Shown here piece by piece: positions 35,673-44,091 of a stretch of DNA of 64,000 nt. The position numbers were made by a program, and so were the translations under genes. The notes beneath the pieces are model-generated. The model was not told the origin of the DNA and did not search any database. It saw only the letters and a list, made by a program, of their open reading frames with translations. Origin of the DNA: Paraburkholderia sp. BL9I2N2 (GTDB lineage Bacteria; Pseudomonadota; Gammaproteobacteria; Burkholderiales; Burkholderiaceae). Numbering within the stretch: position 1 is the stretch's first letter; the number at the start of each line of letters is the position of its first letter. The stretch spans positions 744,001-808,000 of the forward strand of contig NZ_SMGP01000004.1 of NCBI RefSeq assembly GCF_004339745.1, given 5' to 3'.

Positions 35673-36383
35673 ATGTCGGCACTATTGGAGACTCGCGCGC
35701 TGAGCGCGTTTTACGGCGACTTTCAGGCGCTATTCGGCATCGACGTGACGGTGGCGCCGGGCGAAGTGATCGCGCTGATCGGGTCGAACGGCGCGGGTAA
35801 ATCGACCTTTCTGAAATCGGTGGCGGGCCTGCTGCGCCCACGCACCGCCGAGCAGATTCTGTATCGCGGGGAGCCAGTGGGCGGTGCGGCAGCAGCGAGC
35901 ATCGTGGGCAAGGGCATTGCGCTGGTGCCGGAAGGGCGGCGTCTGTTCGCGAGCCTGACCGTCGAAGAGAATCTGCAACTCGGCGCCTTCAGCAAGCGGC
36001 CGGGGCGCTGGAACCTGCAAAGCGTCTATGCGCTGTTTCCCGCGTTACAGGCGCGCCGTCATCACGCGGCCACCGCGTTATCGGGCGGTCAGCAACAGAT
36101 GGTGGCGATCGGCCGCGCGCTGATGAGCAACCCCGATCTGCTGATGTGCGACGAACTTTCGCTCGGCCTCGCGCCGGTGATCGTCCGCGAAATCTACGCG
36201 GCGTTGCCCGAGATCGTTTCGCATGGCATGAGCGCGATCGTCGTCGAGCAGGACGTGCAACTGGCGCGCCGCGTGTCGTCGCGTTTCTATTGCCTGCAGG
36301 AAGGGCGCGTGTCGTTGACGGGCGTGTCGGCAGAAGTGTCGGACGAGGCGATCACGCAGGCATATTTCGGAGTGTCGGCATGA
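35673..36383 (+). CDS. ABC importer ATPase, LivF-type
   Basis: 236 residues. Walker A GSNGAGKSTFLKSVAGL, EGRRLFASLTVEENLQLGA, signature ALSGGQQQMVAIGRALM and Walker B LLMCDELSLGLAPVIV are all typical of LivF. It begins 2 bp after the LivG-type stop and overlaps the permease gene by ATGA, so the three are translationally coupled. It energises uptake together with the LivG-type subunit. Confidence 0.93.
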   Translation: MSALLETRALSAFYGDFQALFGIDVTVAPGEVIALIGSNGAGKSTFLKSVAGLLRPRTAEQILYRGEPVGGAAAASIVGKGIALVPEGRRLFASLTVEENLQLGAFSKRPGRWNLQSVYALFPALQARRHHAATALSGGQQQMVAIGRALMSNPDLLMCDELSLGLAPVIVREIYAALPEIVSHGMSAIVVEQDVQLARRVSSRFYCLQEGRVSLTGVSAEVSDEAITQAYFGVSA

Positions 36384-37246
36384 ACACGTTCATCAATATC
36401 GTCGTGCAGGGCGTGCTGTTGGGCGCGCTTTACGGCCTCTTCGCGATGGGCCAGTCGCTGGTGTTCGGCGTGATGCGGCTCACCAATACCGCGCACGGCG
36501 ACTTCATCGTGCTGCTGGTGTTCGTGCTGTTCGCCTTGACGAGCTTCGCCCATCTGCCGCTCGCCGTCGCGCTCGTGCTGTTGCTCGTGATCGCGTTCGG
36601 TGCGGGGTATGCCGTGCAGTTCGCGCTTCTGAACCGCGTCAGCAGCCGCGATCCGCTGCCGTCGCTGATCGTCACGTTCGGCCTGTCGATCGTGATCCAG
36701 AACGTGCTGCAGCAGATGTTCTCCGCGGATCCGCGTTCCATCGCCACCGGCAGCTTCGAATCGCGGAGCATCACGCTCGCGGGCGGCATCACGCTCGGCT
36801 ATCTGCCGCTCGTCACGCTGGTGGCGACGGTGGCGCTCGCCTTCGCGATGCAGTGGCTGTTCGGCCGAACGCCGCTCGGCCGCGCGTTTCGCGCCACCTC
36901 TGACGATCGCGAGATCGTGCAACTGATGGGTGTCTCGTACCGCCGTACCTATGCGCTCGCGATGGGCATCGCCTTCGTGCTGATCGCGGTAGCCGCGGCG
37001 CTTTACTCGATGCGCACGGCGGTGTCGCCGACCGACGGCCCGGCGCTGCTGCTGTATGCGTTCGAGGCGGTGATCATCGGCGGAATGGGGTCGTTCTGGG
37101 GCACCTTCGTCGGCGGCATGGCGCTCGGCATTGCGCAGCAGGTGGGCTTTTACTTCGACCCCGGCTGGGGCATCTGGCTCGGCCACGTGGTGTTTCTCGG
37201 CGTGCTGGTGGCGCGGCCGCAGGGCTTGCTGCCCAAAACCGCATAG
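36380..37246 (+). CDS. ABC importer permease, LivH-type
   Basis: 288 residues, about eight membrane helices. The N-terminus (VVQGVLLGALYGLFAMGQSLVFGVMRLTN), the NTAHGDFIVL motif and the EAVIIGGMGSFWGTFVGGMALG coupling region are LivH hallmarks. The ATG overlaps the LivF-type stop codon. It forms the inner-membrane channel with the LivM-type subunit. Confidence 0.92.
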   Translation: MNTFINIVVQGVLLGALYGLFAMGQSLVFGVMRLTNTAHGDFIVLLVFVLFALTSFAHLPLAVALVLLLVIAFGAGYAVQFALLNRVSSRDPLPSLIVTFGLSIVIQNVLQQMFSADPRSIATGSFESRSITLAGGITLGYLPLVTLVATVALAFAMQWLFGRTPLGRAFRATSDDREIVQLMGVSYRRTYALAMGIAFVLIAVAAALYSMRTAVSPTDGPALLLYAFEAVIIGGMGSFWGTFVGGMALGIAQQVGFYFDPGWGIWLGHVVFLGVLVARPQGLLPKTA

Positions 37247-37256
37247 AGGCTTCGAC

Positions 37257-38348
37257 ATGACCATGCAATTGAACCAGCCCGCAGCGGGCTTCGAAGTGCG
37301 GCGCGCGACGCGTGCGAGCCGCGTGGCGGTGATCGTGCTGCTGATCGTCGCGTTGGCGGTGGCGAGCGCGCCGTGGTGGGCAGGACGCGATGCCATGCGC
37401 GACTTCGTGCAACTGGCGTCCTACCTGGTATTCGCGTTGATGTGGAACCTGCTGGCGGGTTATGGCGGGATGGTGTCGATCGGCCAGCAGGCATTCTTCG
37501 GCATCGGCGGCTACGGCATGCTGATTCTCGCCAACTATTGCGGCATCTCGCCGTTCATCGCGGTGCCGATTGCGGCGGTGATTGCGACGGTCGTGGCGAT
37601 TCCTGTGTCGATGGTGGCGTTCCGGCTCGAAGGCGGCTACTTCGCGATCGGCACCTGGGTGATCGCCGAAGTGTTCCGGTTGACGGTGGCGAACGTCTCG
37701 GTGCTCGGCGGCGGTTCCGGCACGAGCCTCACCGCATTGCAGGAGGTGCCGCGCGCGCTGCGCGAATCGCTGACGCTGTGGCTGGCGCTTGCCATCGTCG
37801 CGGCGGCGATCGGACTGCTGTATCTGTTTCTGCGCTCGAAAGCCGGTCTCGCGTTGACCGCGATGCGCGACAACGCGGTGGCGGCCAGCAGCCAGGGCGT
37901 CGACGTGAAGCGCGCGCGCCTGATCGTCTATCTGGTGTCGGCGTGCGGCACCGCGCTGGCGGGCGGCCTGTACTTCGTCGGCAACCTGCGCATTTCGCCC
38001 GACGCCGCGTTCTCCGTGAACTGGAGCGCGTTCGGTATTTTCATCGTGATGATCGGCGGCCTCGGCACGCTCGAAGGGCCGATTGTCGGCGCGCTGATCT
38101 TCTTCCTGTTGAACCAGTTCCTGTCCGATTTCGGCACCTGGTATCTGATCGGCCTGGGTGCGCTGGCGATCGTCGTGACGATGTTCTTTCCGCAAGGACT
38201 GTGGGGCTTCGTCTCGCACCGCTATGGCCTGCAACTGTTCCCCGTGGGCCGGCGCGTCGTATTCCGCGACGCCGGTCCGTCTCAACAACGCTCGCCGGAC
38301 GGCGCGTCCGATTCGCTCGACGCGGGCTCGGCGGCACACCGTGCATGA
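37257..38348 (+). CDS. ABC importer permease, LivM-type
   Basis: 363 residues. The LivM motifs NLLAGYGGMVSIGQQAFFG, FRLEGGYFAIGTWVIAE and MIGGLGTLEGPIVGALIFF are clear. The C-terminal 45 residues (SQQRSPDGASDSLDAG) extend beyond the usual end and look unstructured. GAGG lies 8 nt before the start. Its stop codon abuts the start of the hydroxyquinol dioxygenase gene, which ties transport and catabolism into one transcript. Confidence 0.92.
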   Translation: MTMQLNQPAAGFEVRRATRASRVAVIVLLIVALAVASAPWWAGRDAMRDFVQLASYLVFALMWNLLAGYGGMVSIGQQAFFGIGGYGMLILANYCGISPFIAVPIAAVIATVVAIPVSMVAFRLEGGYFAIGTWVIAEVFRLTVANVSVLGGGSGTSLTALQEVPRALRESLTLWLALAIVAAAIGLLYLFLRSKAGLALTAMRDNAVAASSQGVDVKRARLIVYLVSACGTALAGGLYFVGNLRISPDAAFSVNWSAFGIFIVMIGGLGTLEGPIVGALIFFLLNQFLSDFGTWYLIGLGALAIVVTMFFPQGLWGFVSHRYGLQLFPVGRRVVFRDAGPSQQRSPDGASDSLDAGSAAHRA

Positions 38349-38356
38349 GGCCAGGC

Positions 38357-39220
38357 ATGAACGATAAAACCATCCACCCGTTGACACAGAACGTGCTCGA
38401 TACGTTTGCCGATTGCACCGATCCGCGCCTCAAGGAGATCATGACCGCGCTGGTCACCCACCTGCATGCATTCGCCAGCGAAGTCGAACTGACCGGCGAC
38501 GAATGGCGCTGTGGCATCGAATTCCTGACGGCCACCGGCAAGATGTGCAACGGCATCCGCCAGGAATTCATTCTGCTGTCGGACACGCTCGGCCTGTCGA
38601 TCATGATCGATGCGATCAATCACGGACGCGGCGGCGTCACCACCGAGAGCAGCCTGCTCGGTCCGTTCTATCGCGAAGGCGCCAAGGAAGAAGAATTCGG
38701 CGCCAACATCGCCCGCACGGAAGGCGAGCCGACGTTGATTCATGGCCGCCTCGTCGACGAAGGCGGCGCGCCGGTGGCCGGTGCCTTGATCGAGGTGTGG
38801 GAAACGGCGAACAACGGCATGTATGAAGGCCAGGATCCCGATCAGCCCGAGAGCAACCTGCGCGGTAAATTCCGCTCGGGGCCGAACGGCGAATACGCAT
38901 TCAGGACCATCAAACCGACCAGCTATCCCATTCCGACCGACGGCCCGGTCGGACAGATGCTGATGGTGACCGGCCGTCATCCGATGCGGCCTGCCCACAT
39001 CCATTTCCTGATCGTCGCGCCCGGCTACGAGACGCTGACCACCGCGCTTTATTCCGAGGGCGATCCCTATGTTCACTCCGATGCGGTGTTCGGCTCGAAG
39101 CCGTCGCTCGTGATCGACTACGTGCCGAATCACGACGCTGCCGCTGCCAAAGAATGGGCGCTGCCGAGCCCGTTCTTCGAAGTGCAGCGCGATTTCGTGC
39201 TGTCCGCGCGGCAAGTATGA
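38357..39220 (+). CDS. Hydroxyquinol 1,2-dioxygenase (intradiol)
   Basis: 287 residues, Fe(III) intradiol ring-cleavage dioxygenase with the N-terminal helical dimerisation domain. Candidate iron ligands are Y156 (NNGMYEG), Y190 (PTSYPIPTDGPVG), H214 and H216 (RPAHIHF), with the spacing of catechol/hydroxyquinol dioxygenases. The LLGPFYREGA and VTGRHPMRPAHIHFL stretches favour hydroxyquinol (1,2,4-trihydroxybenzene), giving maleylacetate for the reductase upstream. GAGG precedes the chosen start; an in-frame ATG at 38345 overlapping the LivM stop is an alternative. Confidence 0.9.
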   Translation: MNDKTIHPLTQNVLDTFADCTDPRLKEIMTALVTHLHAFASEVELTGDEWRCGIEFLTATGKMCNGIRQEFILLSDTLGLSIMIDAINHGRGGVTTESSLLGPFYREGAKEEEFGANIARTEGEPTLIHGRLVDEGGAPVAGALIEVWETANNGMYEGQDPDQPESNLRGKFRSGPNGEYAFRTIKPTSYPIPTDGPVGQMLMVTGRHPMRPAHIHFLIVAPGYETLTTALYSEGDPYVHSDAVFGSKPSLVIDYVPNHDAAAAKEWALPSPFFEVQRDFVLSARQV

Positions 39221-39232
39221 GGAGGCGAGGCG

Positions 39233-39601
39233 ATGAACGCGGCGAATCCCGAACCTCATCAAGGCTTTCTCTGCGCGCTTGACGACATTCCCGATGGCGG
39301 CGCGCTTGAAATCCCCGCTGATCGTGCCGGCGCACCAGGCGTCGTGATTCTGCGCCGTGGCGATGACGCGTGGGCGTACCGCAATGTGTGCCCGCACTTC
39401 TCGATTCCCCTGAACTATGAACCGAACACGTTCTGGGCCTACGACGCCGAATTGCTGATGTGCGCGCATCACAGCGCGATGTTCCGCTTCGAAGACGGCG
39501 TGTGTGTCGATGGACCGTGCGAGGGCGCGTCGCTCACGCCGGTCGAGATCCGCATCGAACAACGACAGATATTCAACAACGACTGGAGGAGACAGCTATG
39601 A
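39233..39601 (+). CDS. Rieske [2Fe-2S] ferredoxin-like protein
   Basis: 122 residues, a single Rieske domain. The cluster ligands are C53-x-H55 (VCPHFSIPLN) and C77-x2-H80 (MCAHHSAMF). It resembles small Rieske proteins that deliver electrons to ring hydroxylases or act in redox sensing. No oxygenase or reductase partner is encoded in this operon. The start at 39233 has GGAGGCGAGG upstream, and the stop overlaps the porin start by ATGA. Confidence 0.9.
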   Translation: MNAANPEPHQGFLCALDDIPDGGALEIPADRAGAPGVVILRRGDDAWAYRNVCPHFSIPLNYEPNTFWAYDAELLMCAHHSAMFRFEDGVCVDGPCEGASLTPVEIRIEQRQIFNNDWRRQL

Positions 39602-40731
39602 AAGGGACCAAGCCGAAGCGCCTGGCGATGGCAGGCTGCACGTTCGCATGCATCGCGCCGGGTATCGTGCCAAATATAGCCGTCGCGCAAAGCAGTGTGA
39701 CGCTGCAAGGCGTGATCGATGCGGGCGTCACGTATGTGAACAACCAGCATGGCGGCGCCGCGACGCTGTTCGACAGCGGCGTGCTCTCGCCGGACCTGCT
39801 GACCTTCAAAGGCAGCGAAGATCTGGGCGGCGGCAACAAGGCGATTTTCGAACTCACGTCGCAGTTCGATCTGGGCAGCGGCGCGACGATTCCGGGCGCC
39901 GGGCAGATTTTCAACCGCACGGCGCTGGTCGGTCTCACCAATGACCGCTTCGGCTCGCTCACCTTCGGCACCCAGTACGACTTCATGTTCGAGACGCTCA
40001 CGCTCGGACTGTATGACGGCGCGTTCCTGTTCGGCGGCATCTACGATTTTCGCCAGGGGCCGTTTACCGCGCTGGGCGTGCCGAACAATCCGACCGGTTC
40101 ATTCGATTTCGACCGCATGGCGGGCGCGACACGCGTAGGGAACTCGGTCAAGTATCGCAGCCCGGATATCGCGGGGTTCACGGTCGGTGCGCTCTATGGA
40201 TTCGGTGGCGTACCCGGCTCGTTCTCGTCGGACTCGACAATGAGCTTCGGCGCGAACTATGCGAACGGTCCGTTGGGCATCGGCGCGGCATATGTCGAGG
40301 TGAAGTATCCGCAATTGGGCGACGGTCACGACGGCATCCGCAATTTCGGTTTCGGCGCGCACTACAATTTCGGCAGCGTGCTGGGGATGTTGCTCTACAC
40401 CAACACGAAAAATACGGAGAGTGGTGCGAAGATCGACGTCTACAAAGGCGGCGCGTCGTGGACGATCTCCGGCCCGTGGACACTCGGTCTCGACTACGCG
40501 TACATGAAGGGCAACGACGTGCTGCTGAACAACAAGGCGCAACAGGTCACCACCGCGTTGCAGTACAGCTTTTCGAAACGCACCACCGCGTATGTCGAAG
40601 CGATCTATCAGCGCGCGAGTGGCGACGCGGCAGTGACGCGGGCATGGATCAACGGTTTGCTACAACCGGACGGCGCGGCGAGCAACCGCTCGCAGACGCT
40701 TGCTCGCGTCGGTTTGCGTACCAGCTTCTGA
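39598..40731 (+). CDS. Outer-membrane porin at end of hydroquinone operon
   Basis: 377 residues, trimeric porin related to the one at 25597 but clearly diverged. A signal peptide ends near AVAQ, the mature N-terminus is SSVTLQGVIDAGVTYVNN, and FKGSEDLGGGNKAIFEL and the C-terminal GLRTSF are typical. Its ATG overlaps the Rieske stop, so translation is coupled, which is unusual for a porin. It probably gives substrate access to the periplasm for the Tat-exported binding protein of the same operon. Confidence 0.92.
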   Translation: MKGTKPKRLAMAGCTFACIAPGIVPNIAVAQSSVTLQGVIDAGVTYVNNQHGGAATLFDSGVLSPDLLTFKGSEDLGGGNKAIFELTSQFDLGSGATIPGAGQIFNRTALVGLTNDRFGSLTFGTQYDFMFETLTLGLYDGAFLFGGIYDFRQGPFTALGVPNNPTGSFDFDRMAGATRVGNSVKYRSPDIAGFTVGALYGFGGVPGSFSSDSTMSFGANYANGPLGIGAAYVEVKYPQLGDGHDGIRNFGFGAHYNFGSVLGMLLYTNTKNTESGAKIDVYKGGASWTISGPWTLGLDYAYMKGNDVLLNNKAQQVTTALQYSFSKRTTAYVEAIYQRASGDAAVTRAWINGLLQPDGAASNRSQTLARVGLRTSF

Positions 40732-40900
40732 CGGTCTGGGCGTGCGCGGTCCAATCCAAAGATCGTCCGAATTTCGAAAGTGGTTGTCAGGCGTACCATC
40801 CGGGAAACGATACTCTTATCGAGGGTCTCACTGACCCGGTCGTTACGGCGTCGCTCGCACGGCGTGACGGTCGGTATTCCATTCATGCGTAGGCGTTGAA

Positions 40901-41653
40901 ATGACGGCACAGTCTCTGGAAGGGAAGGTCTGCGTGATACTCGGCGGGTCCGGCGGTATCGGCAGCGCGACGGCGCGGCGCCTGGCGGCACTGGGCGCGC
41001 GCATCGTCGTGACCAGTCATGCGGATTTGCAGAAGGCGCAAGGAGTTGTCGACTCGCTGCCGGGGAGCGGCCATCTCGCCGCGGCGGTTTCGATCACCGA
41101 CAGCAACGCGCTCAACGATCTGGCCGTGAAAGTGCAAACCGAGTACGGGCGCACGGATGTGCTGGTCAATACGGCCGGCATCACGCAGGCCGTGCCGCAC
41201 GCGAATCTCGATGCACTCACGGACGAGCTGATCGACCAGATATTTGCCGTGAACTGGCGGGCGCAGTTTGCGGCGATCCGCGCTTTCCGTGCGCTACTCG
41301 AGTCAAGCGGCGACGGATTGGTGATCAACGTCTCGTCCATCTCGGGGACCACGGGGCAGGGCAGCAATATCGCCTATTGCGCCGCCAAAGCGGGGCTCGA
41401 CGTGATGGCGGCTTCGTTGGGCCGCGCGCTGGCGCCGCGCATTCGGGTTTTGAACGTTTCTCCGGGAGCCGTCGATACGACGTTCGTGCCGGGGCGCGGC
41501 GCCGATTTCAATGACAAAGTCGCGGCGACGACACCGCTTCGCCGCATCGGCACGCCGGACGATGTGGCTTCGGCAATCGAGGCGTGCGCGACGCATCTGA
41601 CGTTCAGCACGGGCGTGACCATAGTCGTCGACGGCGGGCGGCGTCTGAATTGA
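40901..41653 (+). CDS. SDR-family oxidoreductase
   Basis: 250 residues, short-chain dehydrogenase/reductase. The cofactor motif GGSGGIGSATARRL, NTAGITQAVPH, the catalytic serine region INVSSISGTTGQ, the YCAAK active-site pair and the C-terminal VTIVVDGGRRLN are present. The substrate is unknown. It lies 169 bp after the operon porin on the same strand and might be a late member of it or separate. Confidence 0.88.
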   Translation: MTAQSLEGKVCVILGGSGGIGSATARRLAALGARIVVTSHADLQKAQGVVDSLPGSGHLAAAVSITDSNALNDLAVKVQTEYGRTDVLVNTAGITQAVPHANLDALTDELIDQIFAVNWRAQFAAIRAFRALLESSGDGLVINVSSISGTTGQGSNIAYCAAKAGLDVMAASLGRALAPRIRVLNVSPGAVDTTFVPGRGADFNDKVAATTPLRRIGTPDDVASAIEACATHLTFSTGVTIVVDGGRRLN

Positions 41654-41696
41654 GCCGGCTGGTCCAGAGGAGCGTTGCGACAATCGCGCGGAAACT

Positions 41697-42764
41697 TCAC
41701 ATGGGTTCTATATATCGGCGCGCCTCGTCGCTCGACAATACGCCGCGGTCCACGCGATTCGCGGCGCTGGCCGCGTAGACGTTCTTGCGAGCGTGTGTGA
41801 TGCCCAGCGGTTCGAAGCCGTTGGCCGGGTTGAATGCCATCTGGTTGATGTGCGCTTCGTCGTCGGTGGAGGGCAGTGTCGCGATCTCCAGCACGCCTAT
41901 CGCAATCGGCGGCTCCGCCCATGCGACCGATGCGTCGTTGACCGGCGTGCTCTCCTCATCCACGAAGAACTGCACGCAGAGTTGCCATTTGAGCGGACCG
42001 GTTTTCAGGCGATTCAGCAGGTCTTCGCGCAGATAGTCGTCGCCGTGGCGATCGCCGTTTGTCCCTTGCACGGTTGTATCTTCGGGTTGAAGCGAGTACT
42101 TGATGGCCGCGACGCCCAGCTTGACCACCGAGCCCCAGAACCGCTCGGTCGTGAGACTCTCGACGGAGCGCAGAGTGGTCTCCTTTGCCAGGATCGCGAC
42201 GATGCGGGCTGTCTCGACGGGGCCGAGTTTGCCGCTCAACACTTCCATCGACGCCTGCTCCAGTGCCCCAAGCGCGCCTCTAGCGATCTGGGCGACGAGG
42301 ATATCGGCGAAGTCCATGAACTGCACCGCGTTTCTCGCATGCGAGCGGCCGCCCTCGTTGGTCATGAGGAGATCGGTTTCAATGTCCTGCGCGGTGAAGA
42401 ACTTGATGGCGACACCGCGAACGTCGGCGGCCTGGTCGGAGAAAGGACAGGGCTGCCCATTAGAAAAGCGGCAGGCGACCCGATAGCAAAGCGACGGTCC
42501 CAGTTCGTCCTGTTTCGCAAAAGGGCCATGCTTGAGCGCAGTGGGTATCGTTTCGAAGATCCGCAGCGTGCCGAAGGCGCCGAGCGTTTGCTTCTGATGC
42601 TGACCGCGGTCGACGCGTCCGTCCAGATGAGTGTTGCTACTGGCTGCGATCGCCGCCTGCTGCGCCTTGATTTTCTCGACGAGAACGGCGATAACCTCTG
42701 CGTCTTCGGGCTGGTCGATCCAGCCTGTGCCGCGTTCTGCTTTGTCGGGGGAGTCGTTGGTCAT
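41697..42764 (-). CDS. Catalase-fold heme protein (short catalase-like)
   Basis: 355 residues, shorter than monofunctional catalases (about 480 or more). The distal histidine region is recognisable as RGQHQKQTLGAFG (H56), and CRFSNGQPCPFSDQAADVRG plus VAIKFF align with the catalase core. The usual proximal R-x3-Y heme ligand motif is not obvious near the C-terminus. It may be a peroxidase- or lyase-like member of the superfamily. TGGAGGACGAGC supports the start. It converges on the SDR gene. Confidence 0.75.
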   Translation of the reverse strand: MTNDSPDKAERGTGWIDQPEDAEVIAVLVEKIKAQQAAIAASSNTHLDGRVDRGQHQKQTLGAFGTLRIFETIPTALKHGPFAKQDELGPSLCYRVACRFSNGQPCPFSDQAADVRGVAIKFFTAQDIETDLLMTNEGGRSHARNAVQFMDFADILVAQIARGALGALEQASMEVLSGKLGPVETARIVAILAKETTLRSVESLTTERFWGSVVKLGVAAIKYSLQPEDTTVQGTNGDRHGDDYLREDLLNRLKTGPLKWQLCVQFFVDEESTPVNDASVAWAEPPIAIGVLEIATLPSTDDEAHINQMAFNPANGFEPLGITHARKNVYAASAANRVDRGVLSSDEARRYIEPM

Positions 42765-42967
42765 GCTCGTCCTCCATCAAGGTTCGCCGCGATGGAAATG
42801 CGTCCAGGCCTGCGCTGAAGTGGCAATCGTGTTGCTGCGGGAGCGCATGGATCTGAACTACATCGTAGACTACCGCGCAATCGAACGCATGACCGCTTCA
42901 GCATCCGGCGCGCGAGATCGCGGTGACATCATGATCACCACGATCGAACGAGCGGCGGTTCCCCCGT

Positions 42968-43642
42968 TTAGTGCATGCCCGACGGGTTCGGCGGCGGCAA
43001 TGCCGGATCGAGCTTGGCGGACTCTTTGACGAGCTGTTGCGTCATCGCGGCCGCGACGGCGTTCGAGCCACGATGCGGCTGATCGTCGTGCACAAACGGC
43101 GCAGGCTCAGGCGGCGGGAGCGCCGGATCCAGCTTGGCGGATTCCTTGACGAGTTCGTCCGTCGCCGCGGACGAGACCGAATTCGAATCGCGGCGGTGCA
43201 GACCGTCACGGCCGCGGCCGGGTTGCACAACGGTGGCTGCTTTTGAATCGGTGGCGGCCAGGACGGTGGCCACCGCGGGTGTTTGCACGGTTTGCGGGTG
43301 CGGTTGTGCCGGTTGCCGTGGCAATTGCGCGGCGTGCTCCGTTGACGGTTCGGGCGCGGGCGCGGACGTGATGTGTCCCTGCGCAGCTTGAGCGGGGATT
43401 TGCGCGGGGACGCGTGCGACGGTCTCCGTGCTTGCGGCGGGCGACGACGCGCTGAGAGCGTTGTCGGCGTTCACATGTAACGTGCCGGACTGAACCTTGT
43501 CCGAAGCCAGCGCCGCAGAGCCGTCCGTAACGGCCCCGGGATCGCGGGTCGACGGATCACTTTTTGGGGACAGTAGGTAAACGGCGAATGCGACCTCTGC
43601 GAGCACCAGACCGACCACCAATGCTTTTCCGATATTCCTCAT
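42968..43642 (-). CDS. Membrane-anchored Pro/Ala-rich protein with internal repeat
   Basis: 224 residues from the preferred start at 43642. One N-terminal membrane helix (ALVVGLVLAEVAFAVYLL) is followed by a long low-complexity, Pro/Ala/Ser/Gln-rich periplasmic region. The C-terminus holds two nearly identical copies of ELVKESAKLDPALPPP-like sequence (QLVKESAKLDPALPPP in the second), about 30 residues apart and preceded by similar linkers. No enzyme domain is recognised. Such proteins often span or link the cell wall. The ribosome site is weak. Confidence 0.6.
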   Translation of the reverse strand: MRNIGKALVVGLVLAEVAFAVYLLSPKSDPSTRDPGAVTDGSAALASDKVQSGTLHVNADNALSASSPAASTETVARVPAQIPAQAAQGHITSAPAPEPSTEHAAQLPRQPAQPHPQTVQTPAVATVLAATDSKAATVVQPGRGRDGLHRRDSNSVSSAATDELVKESAKLDPALPPPEPAPFVHDDQPHRGSNAVAAAMTQQLVKESAKLDPALPPPNPSGMH

Positions 43643-43794
43643 AATTAGCCAACGGGTACTCAGAGCGATGCGATCGCACATGATAACCAACCGGCCGCTG
43701 GCGGTTTGTAACGAGAGGTATGCGGAAGTAACCGGAATACTCGGCGCGGAGCATGCTAGATTTGACTTATCGCGCCATCAACGGAGTTTCTTCC

Positions 43795-44022
43795 ATGGAC
43801 ACTCATTCGATTCTGGGCATGATTCACGCCGAAGAGGCACTACTGGTCTCCATCGTGCGGTCGTTGCCACCCGACGTGCGACGCACAGTGGCTAACGATT
43901 TCCACGAGCAGGCTCAACTCGCTGAGACCTCGCATCTGAATCCCACCACCGATCGTGAGGCGAGCATCGCGTTCAAGGCTCACATCAGACGGCTGTCGAA
44001 CATGCTAGCTTCGCTATCCTGA
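43795..44022 (+). CDS. Small hypothetical protein
   Basis: 75 residues, helical and soluble, from a start at 43795 with ACGGAG 8 nt upstream. Recognisable features are limited to SILGMIHAEEALLVSIVRSL and a C-terminal IRRLSNMLASLS. No known family. The solute-binding protein gene follows at 44092. Confidence 0.6.
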   Translation: MDTHSILGMIHAEEALLVSIVRSLPPDVRRTVANDFHEQAQLAETSHLNPTTDREASIAFKAHIRRLSNMLASLS

Positions 44023-44091
44023 GGAGATATGGGGCGCTGCCGAGCGTGCATGTCCTACAACAAAATTTTAAACATGGAGCGACACAGCAGC

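Noticed and set aside
33638..38348. Naming the transporter as a leucine/branched-chain amino acid importer
   Set aside because: Family names come from homology only; placement inside a catabolic operon points to an aromatic substrate.
37373..38356. N-terminal extension of the hydroxyquinol dioxygenase frame through livM
   Set aside because: The extension lies in a different frame of a real gene; the intradiol domain starts at 38357 with its own ribosome site.
36287..38387. Long minus-strand ORFs opposite LivH/LivM
   Set aside because: Antisense shadows rich in Arg, His, Gln and Glu; the permease genes are clear on the plus strand.
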